DNA of 64,000 nucleotides from positions 62,001 to 126,000 of the forward strand of contig NZ_QGTM01000003.1 of assembly GCF_003182195.1 (NCBI RefSeq), in the 5' to 3' direction. The translations under genes and the position numbers were made by a program. The notes below the pieces were generated by a model that saw nothing but the letters and a program-made list of their open reading frames with translations, was not told the DNA's origin and ran no database searches. Of this stretch, positions 46,601-56,141 are shown one piece after another. How positions within the stretch are numbered: the first letter of the stretch is position 1; each line of letters starts with the position of its first letter. Source of the DNA: Halomonas sp. A11-A (GTDB lineage Bacteria; Pseudomonadota; Gammaproteobacteria; Pseudomonadales; Halomonadaceae).

Positions 46601-47824
46601 ATGGCCACACAGGACCCACGGGTAGGGTACGGCCTGCCGACGATCCTCGCGGTGGCGCTGCACGTGGTGGTGGTGCTGTTCAGCGTGATCAGCCTGCCCA
46701 GCCGCGAGCCGGAACCGACCTCATCCTCCATCGTCCAGGCGACCCTGGTCAGCACCGAGACGGTGACCGACCAGGCGCAGCGTGCCGAGGCGGCGCGCTC
46801 GCGCGCCCTGGCGCGGGAAGCGGAGGAGCAGCGTCAGGCCGAGGAGGCCGCCCGCGAGGCAGAGGAGGCGGCTGCCGCCGTCGAGGCCGCGCGTCAGGCG
46901 GAGCAGGAGGCCGAGACCCAGGCTCAGGAAGAGGCCCGTCGTGCCGCCGAGGCGGCCGAGGCCGACGCCGCCCGGCGCGCCGAAGAGGCCGAACGCCAGG
47001 CCCAGCAGCGTGAGGAGCAGCGCGTTCAGCAGGAAGAGGCCGAACGGCAGCGTCAGGCCGAGGCGGAAGCCGAGCGACAGCGTCAGGCCGAGGCGGAAGC
47101 CGAGCGACAGCGCCAGGCCGAGGCGGAAGCCGAGCGACAGCGCCAGGCCGAAGCGGAAGCCGAACGGCAGCGTCAGGCCGAGGCAGAGGCCGAGCGCCAG
47201 CGCCAGGCCGAGGCGGAAGCCGAACGCCAGCGTCAGGCCGAGGCAGAGGCCGAGCGCCAGCGCCAGGCCGAGGCGGAAGCCGAACGCCAGCGTCAGGCCG
47301 AGGCGGAAGCCGAGCGTCAGCGCCAGGCCGAAGCCGAACGCCAGCGTCAGGCCGAGGAAGAGGCCCGTCGTCAGCGCGAAGCGGAGGAGCAGCGCCGCCG
47401 GGAGCAGGAGGCCCAGCGCCAGCGCGAGGCCGAGGAAGCCGCGCGCCGCGCCGCCGAGGCGGCGAGCCAGGGGCTCGATCGCGCCATCGATGGCGAGAGC
47501 GACGCCGTCGCCAATGCGCGACAGGGCCAGGAGGCCGCCAACAGCTTCATCAACCTGGTCCGCCGCGCGGTGGAGCAGGCCTGGGTGATTCCCCCCAATG
47601 TACCGGGCGGTTCCACCGCGGAGGTCGCGGTGCGTCTCGGCCCTTCCGGCGAGCTGTTCGGCGCCTCGATCACCCGCAGCAGCGGCGACAGCGCCTTCGA
47701 TCGCTCGGCGATCCAGGCGGTCGAGGCCGCGGCACCGTTCGCCGAACTGCGACAGTTGCCAGCCAACCTGCAACGGGACTACCGTCAATTCAATCTGCGT
47801 TTCACACCGGGAGACGTGCGCTGA
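46601..47824 (+). CDS. tolA: Tol-Pal system energy transducer TolA
   Basis: Spans from the inner membrane to the outer envelope, 407 residues. A short cytoplasmic start and one transmembrane helix (about residues 11-30) precede a very long charged helical domain II (about 50-300). Its centre is nine perfect copies of [10 protein letters not shown] (148-237). The C-terminal domain III ends with [20 protein letters not shown], the TolB/TolQ-side contact fold of the TonB-like family. The TGA overlaps the tolB ATG (ATGA). The long open frame on the opposite strand is only a mirror of the repeats. Confidence 0.95.
   Translation: MATQDPRVGYGLPTILAVALHVVVVLFSVISLPSREPEPTSSSIVQATLVSTETVTDQAQRAEAARSRALAREAEEQRQAEEAAREAEEAAAAVEAARQAEQEAETQAQEEARRAAEAAEADAARRAEEAERQAQQREEQRVQQEEAERQRQAEAEAERQRQAEAEAERQRQAEAEAERQRQAEAEAERQRQAEAEAERQRQAEAEAERQRQAEAEAERQRQAEAEAERQRQAEAEAERQRQAEAERQRQAEEEARRQREAEEQRRREQEAQRQREAEEAARRAAEAASQGLDRAIDGESDAVANARQGQEAANSFINLVRRAVEQAWVIPPNVPGGSTAEVAVRLGPSGELFGASITRSSGDSAFDRSAIQAVEAAAPFAELRQLPANLQRDYRQFNLRFTPGDVR
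47042..47311 (+). repeat. 30-base tandem repeat array in tolA domain II
   Basis: Nine in-frame copies encoding [10 protein letters not shown]. The DNA copies differ at synonymous positions (CGG/CGA/CGC/CGT for Arg, GAG/GAA for Glu) while the protein is identical. A shortened tenth unit follows. Some neighbouring 60-base pairs are nearly identical, suggesting duplication in two-unit steps. Confidence 0.9.
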
Positions 47825-49110
47825 TGAAAGCCCTGATCACTTCCTGGCTGACGGCTCTGCTGCTGTTCTTCAGCGGCATGGCCCAGGCCAACCTGACCAT
47901 CGAGATCACCCGCGGCAGTGACCGGGCGACCCCGGTCGCCGTGGTGCCCTTCGCCGGCGGCGACGACTTCCCTGAGGACGTCGCCCAGGTGATCCACGAC
48001 AACCTGGAGCGCAGCGGCTACTTCGACCCGCTGCCGCGCCGTCAGATGCTCGACCGCCCCAGCGAGAGCGACGAGGTGCGCTATGGCACCTGGCGCAGCC
48101 TAGACGTGCGCTACCTAGTGGTGGGGCGTGCCAGCCGCGAAGGCAACGGCTACCGCCTGCGCTACGAGCTGATGGACGTCAGCGGCGAGCGCCGCATGCT
48201 GGGGGAGGTGGTTACCGCCGACCAGAACGAACTGCGCGGCGCCGCCCACTACATCAGCGACCAGATCTTCGAGGCGATCACCGGCATTCGCGGTGCCTTC
48301 TCGACCCGCATCGCCTACGTGACGGCCCAGGGCGTGGGCGACAACATGCAGTTTACCCTCTACGTGGCGGATGCCGACGGCCGCAACAGCCAGCAGGTGC
48401 TGAGCTCACGGGAACCGATCCTGTCGCCGGCCTGGTCGCCCGACGGGCGCCGCCTGGCCTATGTCTCCTTCGAGACCGAGCGGCCGGCGATCTATATCCA
48501 GGACCTGGCCTCGGGCCAGCGGGTGCGCGCGACCTCCTTCCCGGGCGTCAACGGAGCGCCGGCCTGGTCACCGGATGGCCGCCGACTCGCCATGTCGCTC
48601 TCCAAGGATGGCCAGCCGGAGATCTACGTGATGGACATCGCCTCGCGAGAGTTCCAGCGCATCACCAACAGCTCGAGCATCGACACCGAGCCGGCTTGGG
48701 CGCCGGACGGTCGCAGCTTGCTATTCACCTCGGACCGCAGCGGCGGGCCGCAGCTCTACCGCCACGACTTCGCCAGCGGCCAGCAGCAGCGGCTCACCTT
48801 CACCGGCAACTACAATGCCCGCGGGCGCTTCTCGCCCGACGGGGAATCGATCTTCCTCGTTCACCGCTCCAGCAACGGCTTCCAGGTGGCGCGCCAGGAC
48901 CTGGACAGCGGACGACTGGTCGTGCTGAGCGATTCGCGCTGGGATGAATCCCCCAGTGTTGCGCCCAACGGGACCATGGTAATCTTCGCCACCCAGCAGG
49001 GTAACAGCGGGGTATTGGGGGCAGTGACCGCCGACGGACGTGCGTCCTTCCGGCTGCCTTCCGCATCGGGCGACGTGCGTGAACCCGCATGGTCTCCCTT
49101 TCTCAACTGA
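47824..49110 (+). CDS. tolB: Tol-Pal system beta-propeller protein TolB
   Basis: Periplasmic protein that couples TolA to Pal, 428 residues. A Sec signal peptide (cleavage after SGMAQA, about residue 22) is followed by an N-terminal alpha/beta domain. A six-bladed propeller then shows repeated [13 protein letters not shown] blades ([49 protein letters not shown]). Its start overlaps the tolA stop. pal follows after 44 bases with its own AAGGAG site. Confidence 0.96.
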   Translation: MKALITSWLTALLLFFSGMAQANLTIEITRGSDRATPVAVVPFAGGDDFPEDVAQVIHDNLERSGYFDPLPRRQMLDRPSESDEVRYGTWRSLDVRYLVVGRASREGNGYRLRYELMDVSGERRMLGEVVTADQNELRGAAHYISDQIFEAITGIRGAFSTRIAYVTAQGVGDNMQFTLYVADADGRNSQQVLSSREPILSPAWSPDGRRLAYVSFETERPAIYIQDLASGQRVRATSFPGVNGAPAWSPDGRRLAMSLSKDGQPEIYVMDIASREFQRITNSSSIDTEPAWAPDGRSLLFTSDRSGGPQLYRHDFASGQQQRLTFTGNYNARGRFSPDGESIFLVHRSSNGFQVARQDLDSGRLVVLSDSRWDESPSVAPNGTMVIFATQQGNSGVLGAVTADGRASFRLPSASGDVREPAWSPFLN

Positions 49111-49154
49111 CCACAGTGATGTTGGTGCTCTTCGATTCAGTAAGGAGTAACACA

Positions 49155-49703
49155 ATGCAACTCAAGCGCGGTCTCAAGCCCTATGCCAGGACCCTGGCGG
49201 TCGCTCTGTCCCTGGCCTTCGTGGCAGGTTGTTCCAGCAGTGGCGGGACCCAGGACGGGTCCATGGACAGTTCCCGCACCGGCAACGGCGTGGCCGGCAG
49301 CGGCGTCTCCGGTAGCCAGGTAGGCGGCACCGGTTTCGGCAGCGGCACCGCAGGCCAGGAGGCCGATGGCCGCATCCCCCAGCAGCGCACCATCTACTTC
49401 GAGTTCGACAGCGACCGCATCCGCAGCGAGTTCGAGCCGGTGCTGGCCGCCCACGCCCGCTACCTGCGCGAGAACGGCAACTCCCGCGTGGTCCTGCAGG
49501 GCCATACCGATGAGCGTGGCACCCGCGAGTACAACATGGCACTGGGCGAGCGCCGTGCCCGCTCCGTGGAGCGCTTCCTCTCCGTGCAGGGCGTGTCGCC
49601 CTCCCAGGTCGAGGTGGTGAGCTACGGTGAGGAGCGCCCGGCCGCCCGTGGCCAGAACGAGGACGCCTACGCCCAGAACCGTCGGGTCGTCTTCGCCTAC
49701 TGA
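49155..49703 (+). CDS. pal: Peptidoglycan-associated lipoprotein Pal
   Basis: Outer-membrane lipoprotein bound to peptidoglycan, 182 residues. The lipobox is FVAGC, giving lipidated Cys24. A Gly/Ser-rich linker leads to the OmpA-like domain with VVLQGHTDERGTREYNMALG and RARSVERFL, which bind diaminopimelate. AAGGAG stands before ATG 49155. An open frame extends upstream into tolB but has no signal sequence. Confidence 0.97.
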   Translation: MQLKRGLKPYARTLAVALSLAFVAGCSSSGGTQDGSMDSSRTGNGVAGSGVSGSQVGGTGFGSGTAGQEADGRIPQQRTIYFEFDSDRIRSEFEPVLAAHARYLRENGNSRVVLQGHTDERGTREYNMALGERRARSVERFLSVQGVSPSQVEVVSYGEERPAARGQNEDAYAQNRRVVFAY

Positions 49704-49734
49704 GTCGTCGGCACCCGCGTCGATGGAGACACGC

Positions 49735-50511
49735 ATGAAACACGGTCTGAAAGGACTGTGCGGCGCGGGAGCCCTGGTGCTCCCGCTGTCCGTATGGCTC
49801 CCCGCAGTCGCGCAGCAGCCGGTGGTCGAAGACCTCACCTCCCAGCCGCGCACCTTCTACCAGCAGACGGAAACCCGCGAGGCCGCGGGCGGCAGCCTGG
49901 TGATCTTCAATCAGGTCCAGCAGCACGAGGAGGAGATCCGCCAGCTGCGCGGCCAGGTCGAGGAGCTTCGGCACCAGCTCGAGCAGCTGCGCCGCCAGAC
50001 TCGCGACCAGTACCTGGACCTCGAGGACAGGCTCGCCACGGCGCCGGTCGGCGTCGGCGGGGATGCGAGCGCTCAGGTCGATGACGAGGCCGCACGCCAG
50101 GTGGCCCAGGCACCGTCGCCCAGCGGCGCGAGCCCCGAGGCCCAGCAGGCCTATCAGCAGGCCTTCGCCAGGGTCCAGGCCCGGGAGTTCAGCGAGGCCA
50201 TCGGCGCCTTCGAACGCTTCGTGGCCCAGCACCCCGACAACAGCCTGACCGCCAATGCCTACTACTGGCTGGGGGAGCTGCACGCCGCGGAGGGCGACCT
50301 CGAGGCGGCCGAGCGCGAGTTCCGCACCGTGCTCGACGACTTCCCGCAGAGCAACAAGGTGCCCGACTCCCTCTACAAGCTGGGCCTGCTCAAGGCGCGC
50401 CAGGGCGACCCCCAGGCCAGCCGCGAGCTGCTCGAGCGGGTGCGCGAAGACTACCCGGACACCACCGCGGCGGGCCTGGCCAACGACTTCCTGCGCCAGT
50501 CCGGCAACTGA
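49735..50511 (+). CDS. cpoB: Cell division coordinator CpoB (YbgF)
   Basis: Periplasmic partner of TolA and PBP1B that coordinates peptidoglycan synthesis with outer-membrane constriction, 258 residues. The signal peptide ends near PAVAQQ. A trimerising coiled coil follows (VQQHEEEIRQLRGQVEELRHQLEQLRRQ, residues 61-88). The C-terminal TPR domain begins at AQQAYQQAFARVQAREFSEAI with YYWLGELHAAEGDLEAAEREF. ATG 49735 has GGAG 7 bases upstream. It ends the tol-pal operon; yciK follows after 16 bases. Confidence 0.94.
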   Translation: MKHGLKGLCGAGALVLPLSVWLPAVAQQPVVEDLTSQPRTFYQQTETREAAGGSLVIFNQVQQHEEEIRQLRGQVEELRHQLEQLRRQTRDQYLDLEDRLATAPVGVGGDASAQVDDEAARQVAQAPSPSGASPEAQQAYQQAFARVQAREFSEAIGAFERFVAQHPDNSLTANAYYWLGELHAAEGDLEAAEREFRTVLDDFPQSNKVPDSLYKLGLLKARQGDPQASRELLERVREDYPDTTAAGLANDFLRQSGN

Positions 50512-50527
50512 TCACCAAGGAGACCCC

Positions 50528-51292
50528 ATGACGACCTGCAAGATCGACTATCAGGCCCCTGCGGACCTGCTCAAGGACCGCATCATCCTGGTAACGGGCG
50601 CGGGCGACGGGATCGGCCGGGCCGCAGCCCTGACCTTTGCCCGTTACGGGGCCACGGTGATCCTGCTGGGCCGCACCATCGCCAAGCTGGAGAAGGTCTA
50701 CGACGAGATCGAGGCCGCCGGCGGCCCTCAGCCGGCGATCTTCCCGCTCAACTTCGAGGGCGCCACCCTCAAGGACTACCACGACATGGCCGAGACCCTG
50801 GACCGGGAGTTCGGCCGCCTCGACGGTATCCTGCACAACGCCGGCCTGCTGGGGCGCATCACGCCCTTCGAGCAGTACAATCCGGAGCTGTGGGACCAGG
50901 TGATGCAGGTCAATATCAACGGGCCGATCTGGATGACCCAGGCGCTGCTGCCGCTGCTCAAGAGCGCCGAGGATGCCTCGGTGGTCTTCACTTCGTCCGG
51001 CGTGGGGCGCAAGGGGCGGGCCTACTGGGGGGCCTACGCCGTCTCCAAGTTCGCCACCGAGGGCTTCGTGGAGGTGCTGGCCGACGAGCTGGAGCACCTG
51101 GGGAACGTCCGCGTCAACAGCTTGAACCCGGGGGCGACGCGCACCCAGATGCGCAAGCAGGCCTACCCCGGCGAGCTGGCCGAGAGCCTGCGTACCCCGG
51201 AGGAGATCATGCCCACCTACCTGTGGCTGATGGGCGCGGAGAGCCGCGGCCACAACGGCGAGACATTCGACGCTCAGCCGCCGAAGGAGTAA
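50528..51292 (+). CDS. yciK: YciK-family short-chain oxidoreductase
   Basis: SDR enzyme of 254 residues with VTGAGDGIGRAAALTFARYG for the cofactor, HNAGLLG, and catalytic SSGVGRKGRAYWGAYAVSK (Tyr-x3-Lys). The overall sequence fits YciK, whose substrate is unknown. In Pseudomonas yciK neighbours mupP and ubiG on one strand; here those two are convergent to it, and it is instead behind cpoB. ATG 50528 follows AAGGAGACCCC. Confidence 0.88.
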   Translation: MTTCKIDYQAPADLLKDRIILVTGAGDGIGRAAALTFARYGATVILLGRTIAKLEKVYDEIEAAGGPQPAIFPLNFEGATLKDYHDMAETLDREFGRLDGILHNAGLLGRITPFEQYNPELWDQVMQVNINGPIWMTQALLPLLKSAEDASVVFTSSGVGRKGRAYWGAYAVSKFATEGFVEVLADELEHLGNVRVNSLNPGATRTQMRKQAYPGELAESLRTPEEIMPTYLWLMGAESRGHNGETFDAQPPKE

Positions 51293-51335
51293 CCGCCCGA
51301 CAACAGGCTCATGGGGTCAGGCCTGTGCGGTGTCG

Positions 51336-51361
51336 ACCAGGCCCACCACGGTGGGCCTGGT
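51336..51361. terminator. Bidirectional terminator between yciK and mupP
   Basis: An 11-bp perfect stem ACCAGGCCCAC with its complement and a CACG loop, between convergent genes. Confidence 0.7.
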
Positions 51362-51426
51362 GGCCGGGTCGGGGTCTGCGCCCGTGGCGACCGGGCCTGT
51401 CCCGGCGCCACTCACACTGTTTCCCG

Positions 51427-52092
51427 TCATCCTTGCAGCAGCGCGGCCACCAGCGCCTCGCCGCTCTCGAACCAGAGATCGGCGGGCCAGGCGCGATAGT
51501 CGTCGCCTTCCTCCACATAGCCCCAGCCCACCGCCACGGCCGCCATGCCGGCAGCGCGGGCGGCCTGGATGTCGCGCAGGTGGTCGCCCAGGTACCAGCA
51601 GGCCTGGGGCGCCACCGCAAGACGGCGGGCGGCCTCCAGCAGCGGGGCTGGGTCCGGCTTCTTCACCGGCAGGTCGTCGGCACACAGCAGCGCCCCCGGG
51701 GCCAGCCCCAGGGCAGCCACCAGAGGCTCGGCATAGGCCCGCGGCTTGTTGGTGACGATGCCCCAGGGGCGCTCGGCACCCTCCCACTGCTCCAGCAGCC
51801 GCACCAGCGGCGGGAAGACGCGGCTCTCGTCGGCCACCGCCTCGCCGTACGCGGCGAGCAGGAAGGTGCGCGCCTCGTCGTGGCCCTCGGCCTCCCTGGC
51901 GAGTCCGAGTGCCAGGGTCACCAGGGCGCTGCCGCCATTGGAGACCTGGGCGCGGATCACCGGATAGGGCAGGGGGGCGAGCCCATGGTGGGCGCGCAGG
52001 GCATTGGTGGCCCGGGCCAGGTCCGGCGCGGTATCCACCAGGGTGCCGTCGAGGTCGAAGAGCAGGGCGGCCGGACGCGTCGCGGTGATCAC
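51427..52092 (-). CDS. mupP: HAD phosphatase, probable N-acetylmuramic acid 6-phosphate phosphatase MupP
   Basis: HAD-superfamily phosphatase of 221 residues. Motif I is [16 protein letters not shown], the motif II Thr is in IVTNKPRAY, motif III has KKPDPAP, and motif IV is [16 protein letters not shown]. Gph-like phosphoglycolate phosphatases look similar, but the position next to ubiG and yciK is that of Pseudomonas MupP in cell-wall recycling, so MupP is favoured by context. It starts at GTG 52092, overlapping the ubiG stop (GTGA). Confidence 0.78.
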   Translation of the reverse strand: MITATRPAALLFDLDGTLVDTAPDLARATNALRAHHGLAPLPYPVIRAQVSNGGSALVTLALGLAREAEGHDEARTFLLAAYGEAVADESRVFPPLVRLLEQWEGAERPWGIVTNKPRAYAEPLVAALGLAPGALLCADDLPVKKPDPAPLLEAARRLAVAPQACWYLGDHLRDIQAARAAGMAAVAVGWGYVEEGDDYRAWPADLWFESGEALVAALLQG

Positions 52093-52814
52093 TCGGCCTC
52101 CCGGCGGCAGTGCATCAGGTAGTTCACCGAGACGTCGGTGGGGTGCAGGCGGTAGCGCCGGGTCAGCGGGTTGTAGACCAGGCCGCTCTGCTCCTGGATC
52201 TCGAGGTGTGCCGCGCGGCACCAGCCGGCCAGCTCCGCCGGGCGGATGAACTTCTCGTAGTCGTGGGTCCCGCGGGGCAGCAGGCGCAGCAGGTATTCCG
52301 CACCGAGGATCGCCAGGGCATAGGCCTTGGGGTTGCGGTTGAGGGTGGAGAAGAAGAGCTGGCCGCCGGGCTTGACCAGGGTGGCGCAGGCGCGCACCAC
52401 CGAAGCCGGATCGGGCACGTGCTCGAGCATCTCCAGGCAGGTCACCACGTCGAACTCGCCGGGCCTTTCCTCGGCCAGCGCCTCCACGCTGATGCGGCGA
52501 TAGTCGACCTCGACGCCGCTCTCCTCGGCATGCAGCCTGGCCACCGCCAGGGGCGCCTCGCCGAGATCGATGCCGGTGACCCGGGCGCCGCGGTGCGCCA
52601 TCGCCTCGGCCAGGATGCCGCCGCCGCAGCCCACGTCCACCACTCGCTTGCCGGCCAGGCCCGCGCGGGCATCGATGAAGTCCAGGCGCAGCGGGTTGAT
52701 CTCATGGAGCGGCTTGAACTCGCTCTCCGGGTCCCACCAGCGGCTGGCCAGGGCCTCGAACTTGGCAATCTCGCCGGGGTCGACGTTGCCCGCTTGCGTC
52801 TGACTTGCGCCCAT
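52089..52814 (-). CDS. ubiG: Ubiquinone biosynthesis O-methyltransferase UbiG
   Basis: SAM-dependent enzyme for both O-methylations of ubiquinone, 241 residues. The N-terminal family stretch [26 protein letters not shown] is followed by SAM motif [16 protein letters not shown]. The active-site stretch [13 protein letters not shown] and the C-terminal [11 protein letters not shown] are also typical. ATG 52814 is used since GGAGAG is 5-6 bases before it; ATG 52838 would add eight residues. First gene of the ubiG-mupP pair, divergent from galU. Confidence 0.96.
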   Translation of the reverse strand: MGASQTQAGNVDPGEIAKFEALASRWWDPESEFKPLHEINPLRLDFIDARAGLAGKRVVDVGCGGGILAEAMAHRGARVTGIDLGEAPLAVARLHAEESGVEVDYRRISVEALAEERPGEFDVVTCLEMLEHVPDPASVVRACATLVKPGGQLFFSTLNRNPKAYALAILGAEYLLRLLPRGTHDYEKFIRPAELAGWCRAAHLEIQEQSGLVYNPLTRRYRLHPTDVSVNYLMHCRREAE

Positions 52815-53044
52815 CTGAGCTCTCCGTTCAGGATTCACGATGCAGTCCTAACCATGGATGTTGCCTGGCCGGCACAGTGGCAGGGCCAGGCTCGTCCGGT
52901 ATCATGGCACCATTCTACCCGCTCTTGAGGCCGCATTCCCATGGCCAGGGGCGGGAGTCGCCTGGCGCGACGCGGCGGGGCTCTCAGGGTCCGGCCGCGT
53001 CGTGGCCATTCACTGACGATGACGTTACGGACAAGGATTTCACC

Positions 53045-53935
53045 ATGATCAAGAAGGCCGTGCTTCCCGTCGCCGGCTTCGGTACCCGCTGCCTGCCGGC
53101 CTCCAAGGCAATTCCCAAGGAGATGATCACCATCGTTGACCGTCCGGTGATCCAGTACGTGGTCGAGGAGGCGGTCGCCGCCGGCATCCGCGATATCGTG
53201 CTGGTGACCCATGGCAGCAAGTCGGCCATCGAGAACCACTTCGACAAGCACTTCGAGCTGGAGGCGAGCCTCGAGGCCAAGGGCAAGCACGAGCTGCTCG
53301 CCGAGCTGCGCAGCATCGTGCCGGAGGACGTCAATATCATCAGCGTGCGCCAGCCCGAGCCCCTGGGGCTCGGCCATGCCGTGCTCTGCGCCCGCCCGGT
53401 GGTGGGTGACAACGAGCCCTTCGCGGTGCTGCTCCCCGACGTGCTGGTGGATGCCGAGGGCCTCGAACGCAACGACCTGGCCTGCATGCTCGGCGCCTTC
53501 GACGCCAGCGGCCGCGCCCAGCTGATGGTGGAGGAGGTGCCCCGCGAGCTGACCTACAAGTACGGCATCGTCGATACCGGGGGCGAGACACCCGCACCCG
53601 GCGAGTCGCACCCGCTGGCCGGCGTGGTGGAGAAGCCGCCGGTGGAGGAGGCACCCTCCAACCTGGCGGTGATCGGCCGCTACGCGCTGCCCGGCAGCAT
53701 CTTCCAGCTGCTGGCCGAGACGGCCCCGGGGGCCGGGGGCGAGATCCAGCTCACCGACGCCATCGAGACCCTCCGCCAGCGCGAGGGCGTCGATGCCTTC
53801 CGCATGCGCGGCAAGACCTATGACTGCGGTCACCAGCTCGGCTACCTGGAAGCGATCCTCGCCTACGGACGCCGCCATGCCCGCTACGGCGAGGGATTCC
53901 GCGAGCTGCTCACCCGCTACGCCGACGAGGCCTGA
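53045..53935 (+). CDS. galU: UTP--glucose-1-phosphate uridylyltransferase
   Basis: Makes UDP-glucose for envelope polysaccharides and glycolipids, 296 residues. Nucleotide-binding motif VLPVAGFGTRCLPASKAIPKEM is at the N-terminus, and the uridine/sugar-site motif GLGHAVLCARPVVGDNEPFAVLLPD is in the middle. The catalytic lysine region is VVEKP. ATG 53045 is the family start. The next gene, a UDP-glucose-dehydrogenase-like protein, begins 4 bases after its stop, so the two are one operon. Confidence 0.96.
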   Translation: MIKKAVLPVAGFGTRCLPASKAIPKEMITIVDRPVIQYVVEEAVAAGIRDIVLVTHGSKSAIENHFDKHFELEASLEAKGKHELLAELRSIVPEDVNIISVRQPEPLGLGHAVLCARPVVGDNEPFAVLLPDVLVDAEGLERNDLACMLGAFDASGRAQLMVEEVPRELTYKYGIVDTGGETPAPGESHPLAGVVEKPPVEEAPSNLAVIGRYALPGSIFQLLAETAPGAGGEIQLTDAIETLRQREGVDAFRMRGKTYDCGHQLGYLEAILAYGRRHARYGEGFRELLTRYADEA

Positions 53936-53939
53936 CGCC

Positions 53940-55241
53940 ATGCGTGTGCTGATCCATGGCAGTGAACTGGCCGCGGCCACCGCCGCCGCCGCGCTCTCCT
54001 CGGTGGGCCATCGCGTCACCTGGCTTCCCCATCCCGAGACGCCCTGGGCAGAGCTCGAGCACGCCGACTGGCTGCGCCGCGAGCCCCGGCTGCTGGCCCA
54101 GCTGGAGGAGAGCCGCCAGGGCGGCAGCCTGCGGCTTGTCGAGACCCTCGAGGCGGCGCGCCCCGCCGACCAGGAGGTGCTCTGGCTGGCGGTCTCCCCC
54201 GGGCAGCGCGGCGACCTGGCCCCCCTGCTGGCCGCCCTTGCCGGCGGCGCCGCGACCCTGCTGGTGGTCAACAACTCCACCTTCCCGGTGGGCGAAACCG
54301 AGCGCCTGGAGGCCCAGCTCGAGGGCCGCGGCCGGACGGTCTCCCTGCCGGACCTGCTGGAGGAGGGGCGCGCCTGGGACACCTTCACGCGCCCCGGGCG
54401 CTGGCTGCTCGGCAGCGACGATGCCACCGCCGAGGCGCAGATGCGTGAGCTGCTGCGGGCCTTCAACCGCCGCAGCGAGGTGATCCAGCGCATGCCGCGC
54501 CGCGCCGCCGAGCTCACCAAGTTCGCCATCAACGGCATGCTGGCCACCCGCATCAGCTACATGAACGAGATGGCCGGCCTGGCCGACAGCCTGGGCGTCG
54601 ACGTCGAGTACGTGCGCCGGGGCATGGGGGCGGATTCCCGCATCGGCTACGAGTATCTCTATCCCGGCTGCGGCTTCGGCGGCCCCAACTTCTCCCGGGA
54701 CCTGATGCGCCTGGCCGACGTCCAGTCCGCCAGCGGTCGCCGCTCGGCGCTGCTCGAGCAGGTGCTCGACATCAACGAGCACAAGAAGGAGACGCTGTTC
54801 CGCAAGCTGTGGTCCCACTTCCATGGTCGCCTCGAGGGGCGCACCGTGGCCATCTGGGGTGCGGCGTTCAAGCCCGGCACGGCGCGCATCGACCATGCCC
54901 CGGTGCTGCGCCTGCTGCGGGCGCTGTGGGCGGAGGGGGTGCGGGTCCGGCTCCACGATCCCGCGGCGATTCCGGCACTGCTGGAGGAGGTGGGTGAGCA
55001 GCCGCTGTTGGAGGTGTTCGACGGCGATCCCCACGTCGCCTGCGAGGGCGCCTGCGCGCTGATGCTGGTGACCGAATGGAAGGCCTACTGGAACCCCGAC
55101 TGGGAACGGCTCGCCGGCCTGCTGGGGGAGGGCCTGCTGGGGGAGGGCCTGCTGCTGGATGGCCGCAACATCTTCGACCCGGGCTGGGTGGCCGCCCAGG
55201 GCCTGCACTATCGGGGCATCGGACGTCGCGCGGATCCCTGA
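53940..55241 (+). CDS. UDP-glucose/GDP-mannose dehydrogenase-family protein lacking the catalytic cysteine
   Basis: A 433-residue protein with the three-domain layout of UDP-glucose 6-dehydrogenase. The central domain is well kept (AAELTKFAINGMLATRISYMNE, with conserved Lys and Asn; FKPGTARIDHAP). The active-site loop, normally FGGSCFPKD, reads FGGPNFSRD, so the catalytic Cys is Asn250; another Cys (244) lies six residues earlier. The N-terminal NAD motif GxGxxG is also degraded (HGSELAAATAAAAL). It is translated right behind galU, as ugd often is. It may be a pseudo-enzyme regulating UDP-glucose use, or an enzyme with changed chemistry. Confidence 0.85.
   Translation: MRVLIHGSELAAATAAAALSSVGHRVTWLPHPETPWAELEHADWLRREPRLLAQLEESRQGGSLRLVETLEAARPADQEVLWLAVSPGQRGDLAPLLAALAGGAATLLVVNNSTFPVGETERLEAQLEGRGRTVSLPDLLEEGRAWDTFTRPGRWLLGSDDATAEAQMRELLRAFNRRSEVIQRMPRRAAELTKFAINGMLATRISYMNEMAGLADSLGVDVEYVRRGMGADSRIGYEYLYPGCGFGGPNFSRDLMRLADVQSASGRRSALLEQVLDINEHKKETLFRKLWSHFHGRLEGRTVAIWGAAFKPGTARIDHAPVLRLLRALWAEGVRVRLHDPAAIPALLEEVGEQPLLEVFDGDPHVACEGACALMLVTEWKAYWNPDWERLAGLLGEGLLGEGLLLDGRNIFDPGWVAAQGLHYRGIGRRADP
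55116..55154 (+). repeat. 15-base tandem duplication inside the UDP-glucose-dehydrogenase-like gene
   Basis: Unit GGCCTGCTGGGGGAG, 2.6 copies, giving LLGEGLLGEGLL. It is in frame and near the C-terminus. Confidence 0.85.
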
Positions 55242-55267
55242 CCGCCTCGGGCCTTCCCACCACAGCA

Positions 55268-55294
55268 AGCGGCCCCGCCAATGGCGGGGCCGCT
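55268..55294. terminator. Bidirectional terminator between the UDP-glucose-dehydrogenase-like gene and sodB
   Basis: A perfect 12-bp stem AGCGGCCCCGCC with its complement and an AAT loop. It has the same stem as the hairpin after fumA. Confidence 0.8.
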
Positions 55295-55335
55295 CGTCTC
55301 CATCGGGCGTCAGCGACGCCTGACGTGCTTGCCGA

Positions 55336-55917
55336 TCAGCCGGCGAAGTTCTGGGCGACGAACTCCCAGTTCAGCACGTTCCACACGCTCTCCAGGTACT
55401 TCGGACGGGCGTTGCGATAGTCGATGTAGTAGGCATGCTCCCACACGTCGATGGTCATCAGCGGGGTCTGGCCATGGGCGATCGGGGTGTCGGCGTTGCT
55501 GGTGTTGACGATGTCGACGCCGCCGTCCTCGGTCTTGATCAGCCAGGTCCAGCCGGAGCCGAAGTTGGCCACGGCGTTGGCGTTGAAGGTCTCCTTGAAC
55601 TTCTCGAAGGAGCCGAACTTGGCGTTGATGGCGTCGGCCAGGGCGCCTGAGGGTTCGCCGCCGCCGTTGGGCGCCAGGCAGTGCCAGTAGAAGGTGTGGT
55701 TCCACACCTGGGCCGCCTGGTTGAAGAGGCCGCCGGAGGAGGACTTGATGATCTCTTCCAGAGACTTGCTGGCATCAGCGGTGCCTTCGGTCAGCTCGTT
55801 GAGCTTGGTCACGTAGGCCTGGTGGTGCTTGCCGTAGTGGTACTCGAGGGTCTCGGCGGAGATGTGCGGCTCCAGAGCGTTCTTGTCGTACGGCAGGGCG
55901 GGCAGTTCAAATGCCAT
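55336..55917 (-). CDS. sodB: Superoxide dismutase (Fe type)
   Basis: Cytoplasmic dismutase of 193 residues. Metal ligands are His27 ([11 protein letters not shown]), His74 (VWNHTFYW) and the Asp/His of [11 protein letters not shown]. The segment GSGWTWLI and the NHTFYW context are those of Fe-SOD. ATG 55917 follows CGAGGAGAAACC. It is monocistronic and convergent with the galU operon. Confidence 0.96.
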   Translation of the reverse strand: MAFELPALPYDKNALEPHISAETLEYHYGKHHQAYVTKLNELTEGTADASKSLEEIIKSSSGGLFNQAAQVWNHTFYWHCLAPNGGGEPSGALADAINAKFGSFEKFKETFNANAVANFGSGWTWLIKTEDGGVDIVNTSNADTPIAHGQTPLMTIDVWEHAYYIDYRNARPKYLESVWNVLNWEFVAQNFAG

Positions 55918-56141
55918 TCAGGTTTCTCCTCGGGTCGTCACAATGAGTCACAGCGATCGTCCATGGTGGGTATTCCTTGCCTGGACTTCAAGGGGGCCGC
56001 TCCGTTGGCCGGACCCCGTGCGCCGTGGGGCAAAAAAACCTTACACTACGGCGACGCTGTACAGGGTGCCGCGGCATCATAGCACCCGTCGCAGGGGGCG
56101 CCAATTGTGCCCCCCGCCCACCGCCAGAGAAGGAGTTGACC

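Noticed and set aside
46721-47788. Minus-strand 355-codon open frame with many LGL/FGF repeats, resembling a membrane protein
   Set aside because: It is the exact reverse of the tolA tandem repeats, so the apparent hydrophobic repeats are an artefact.
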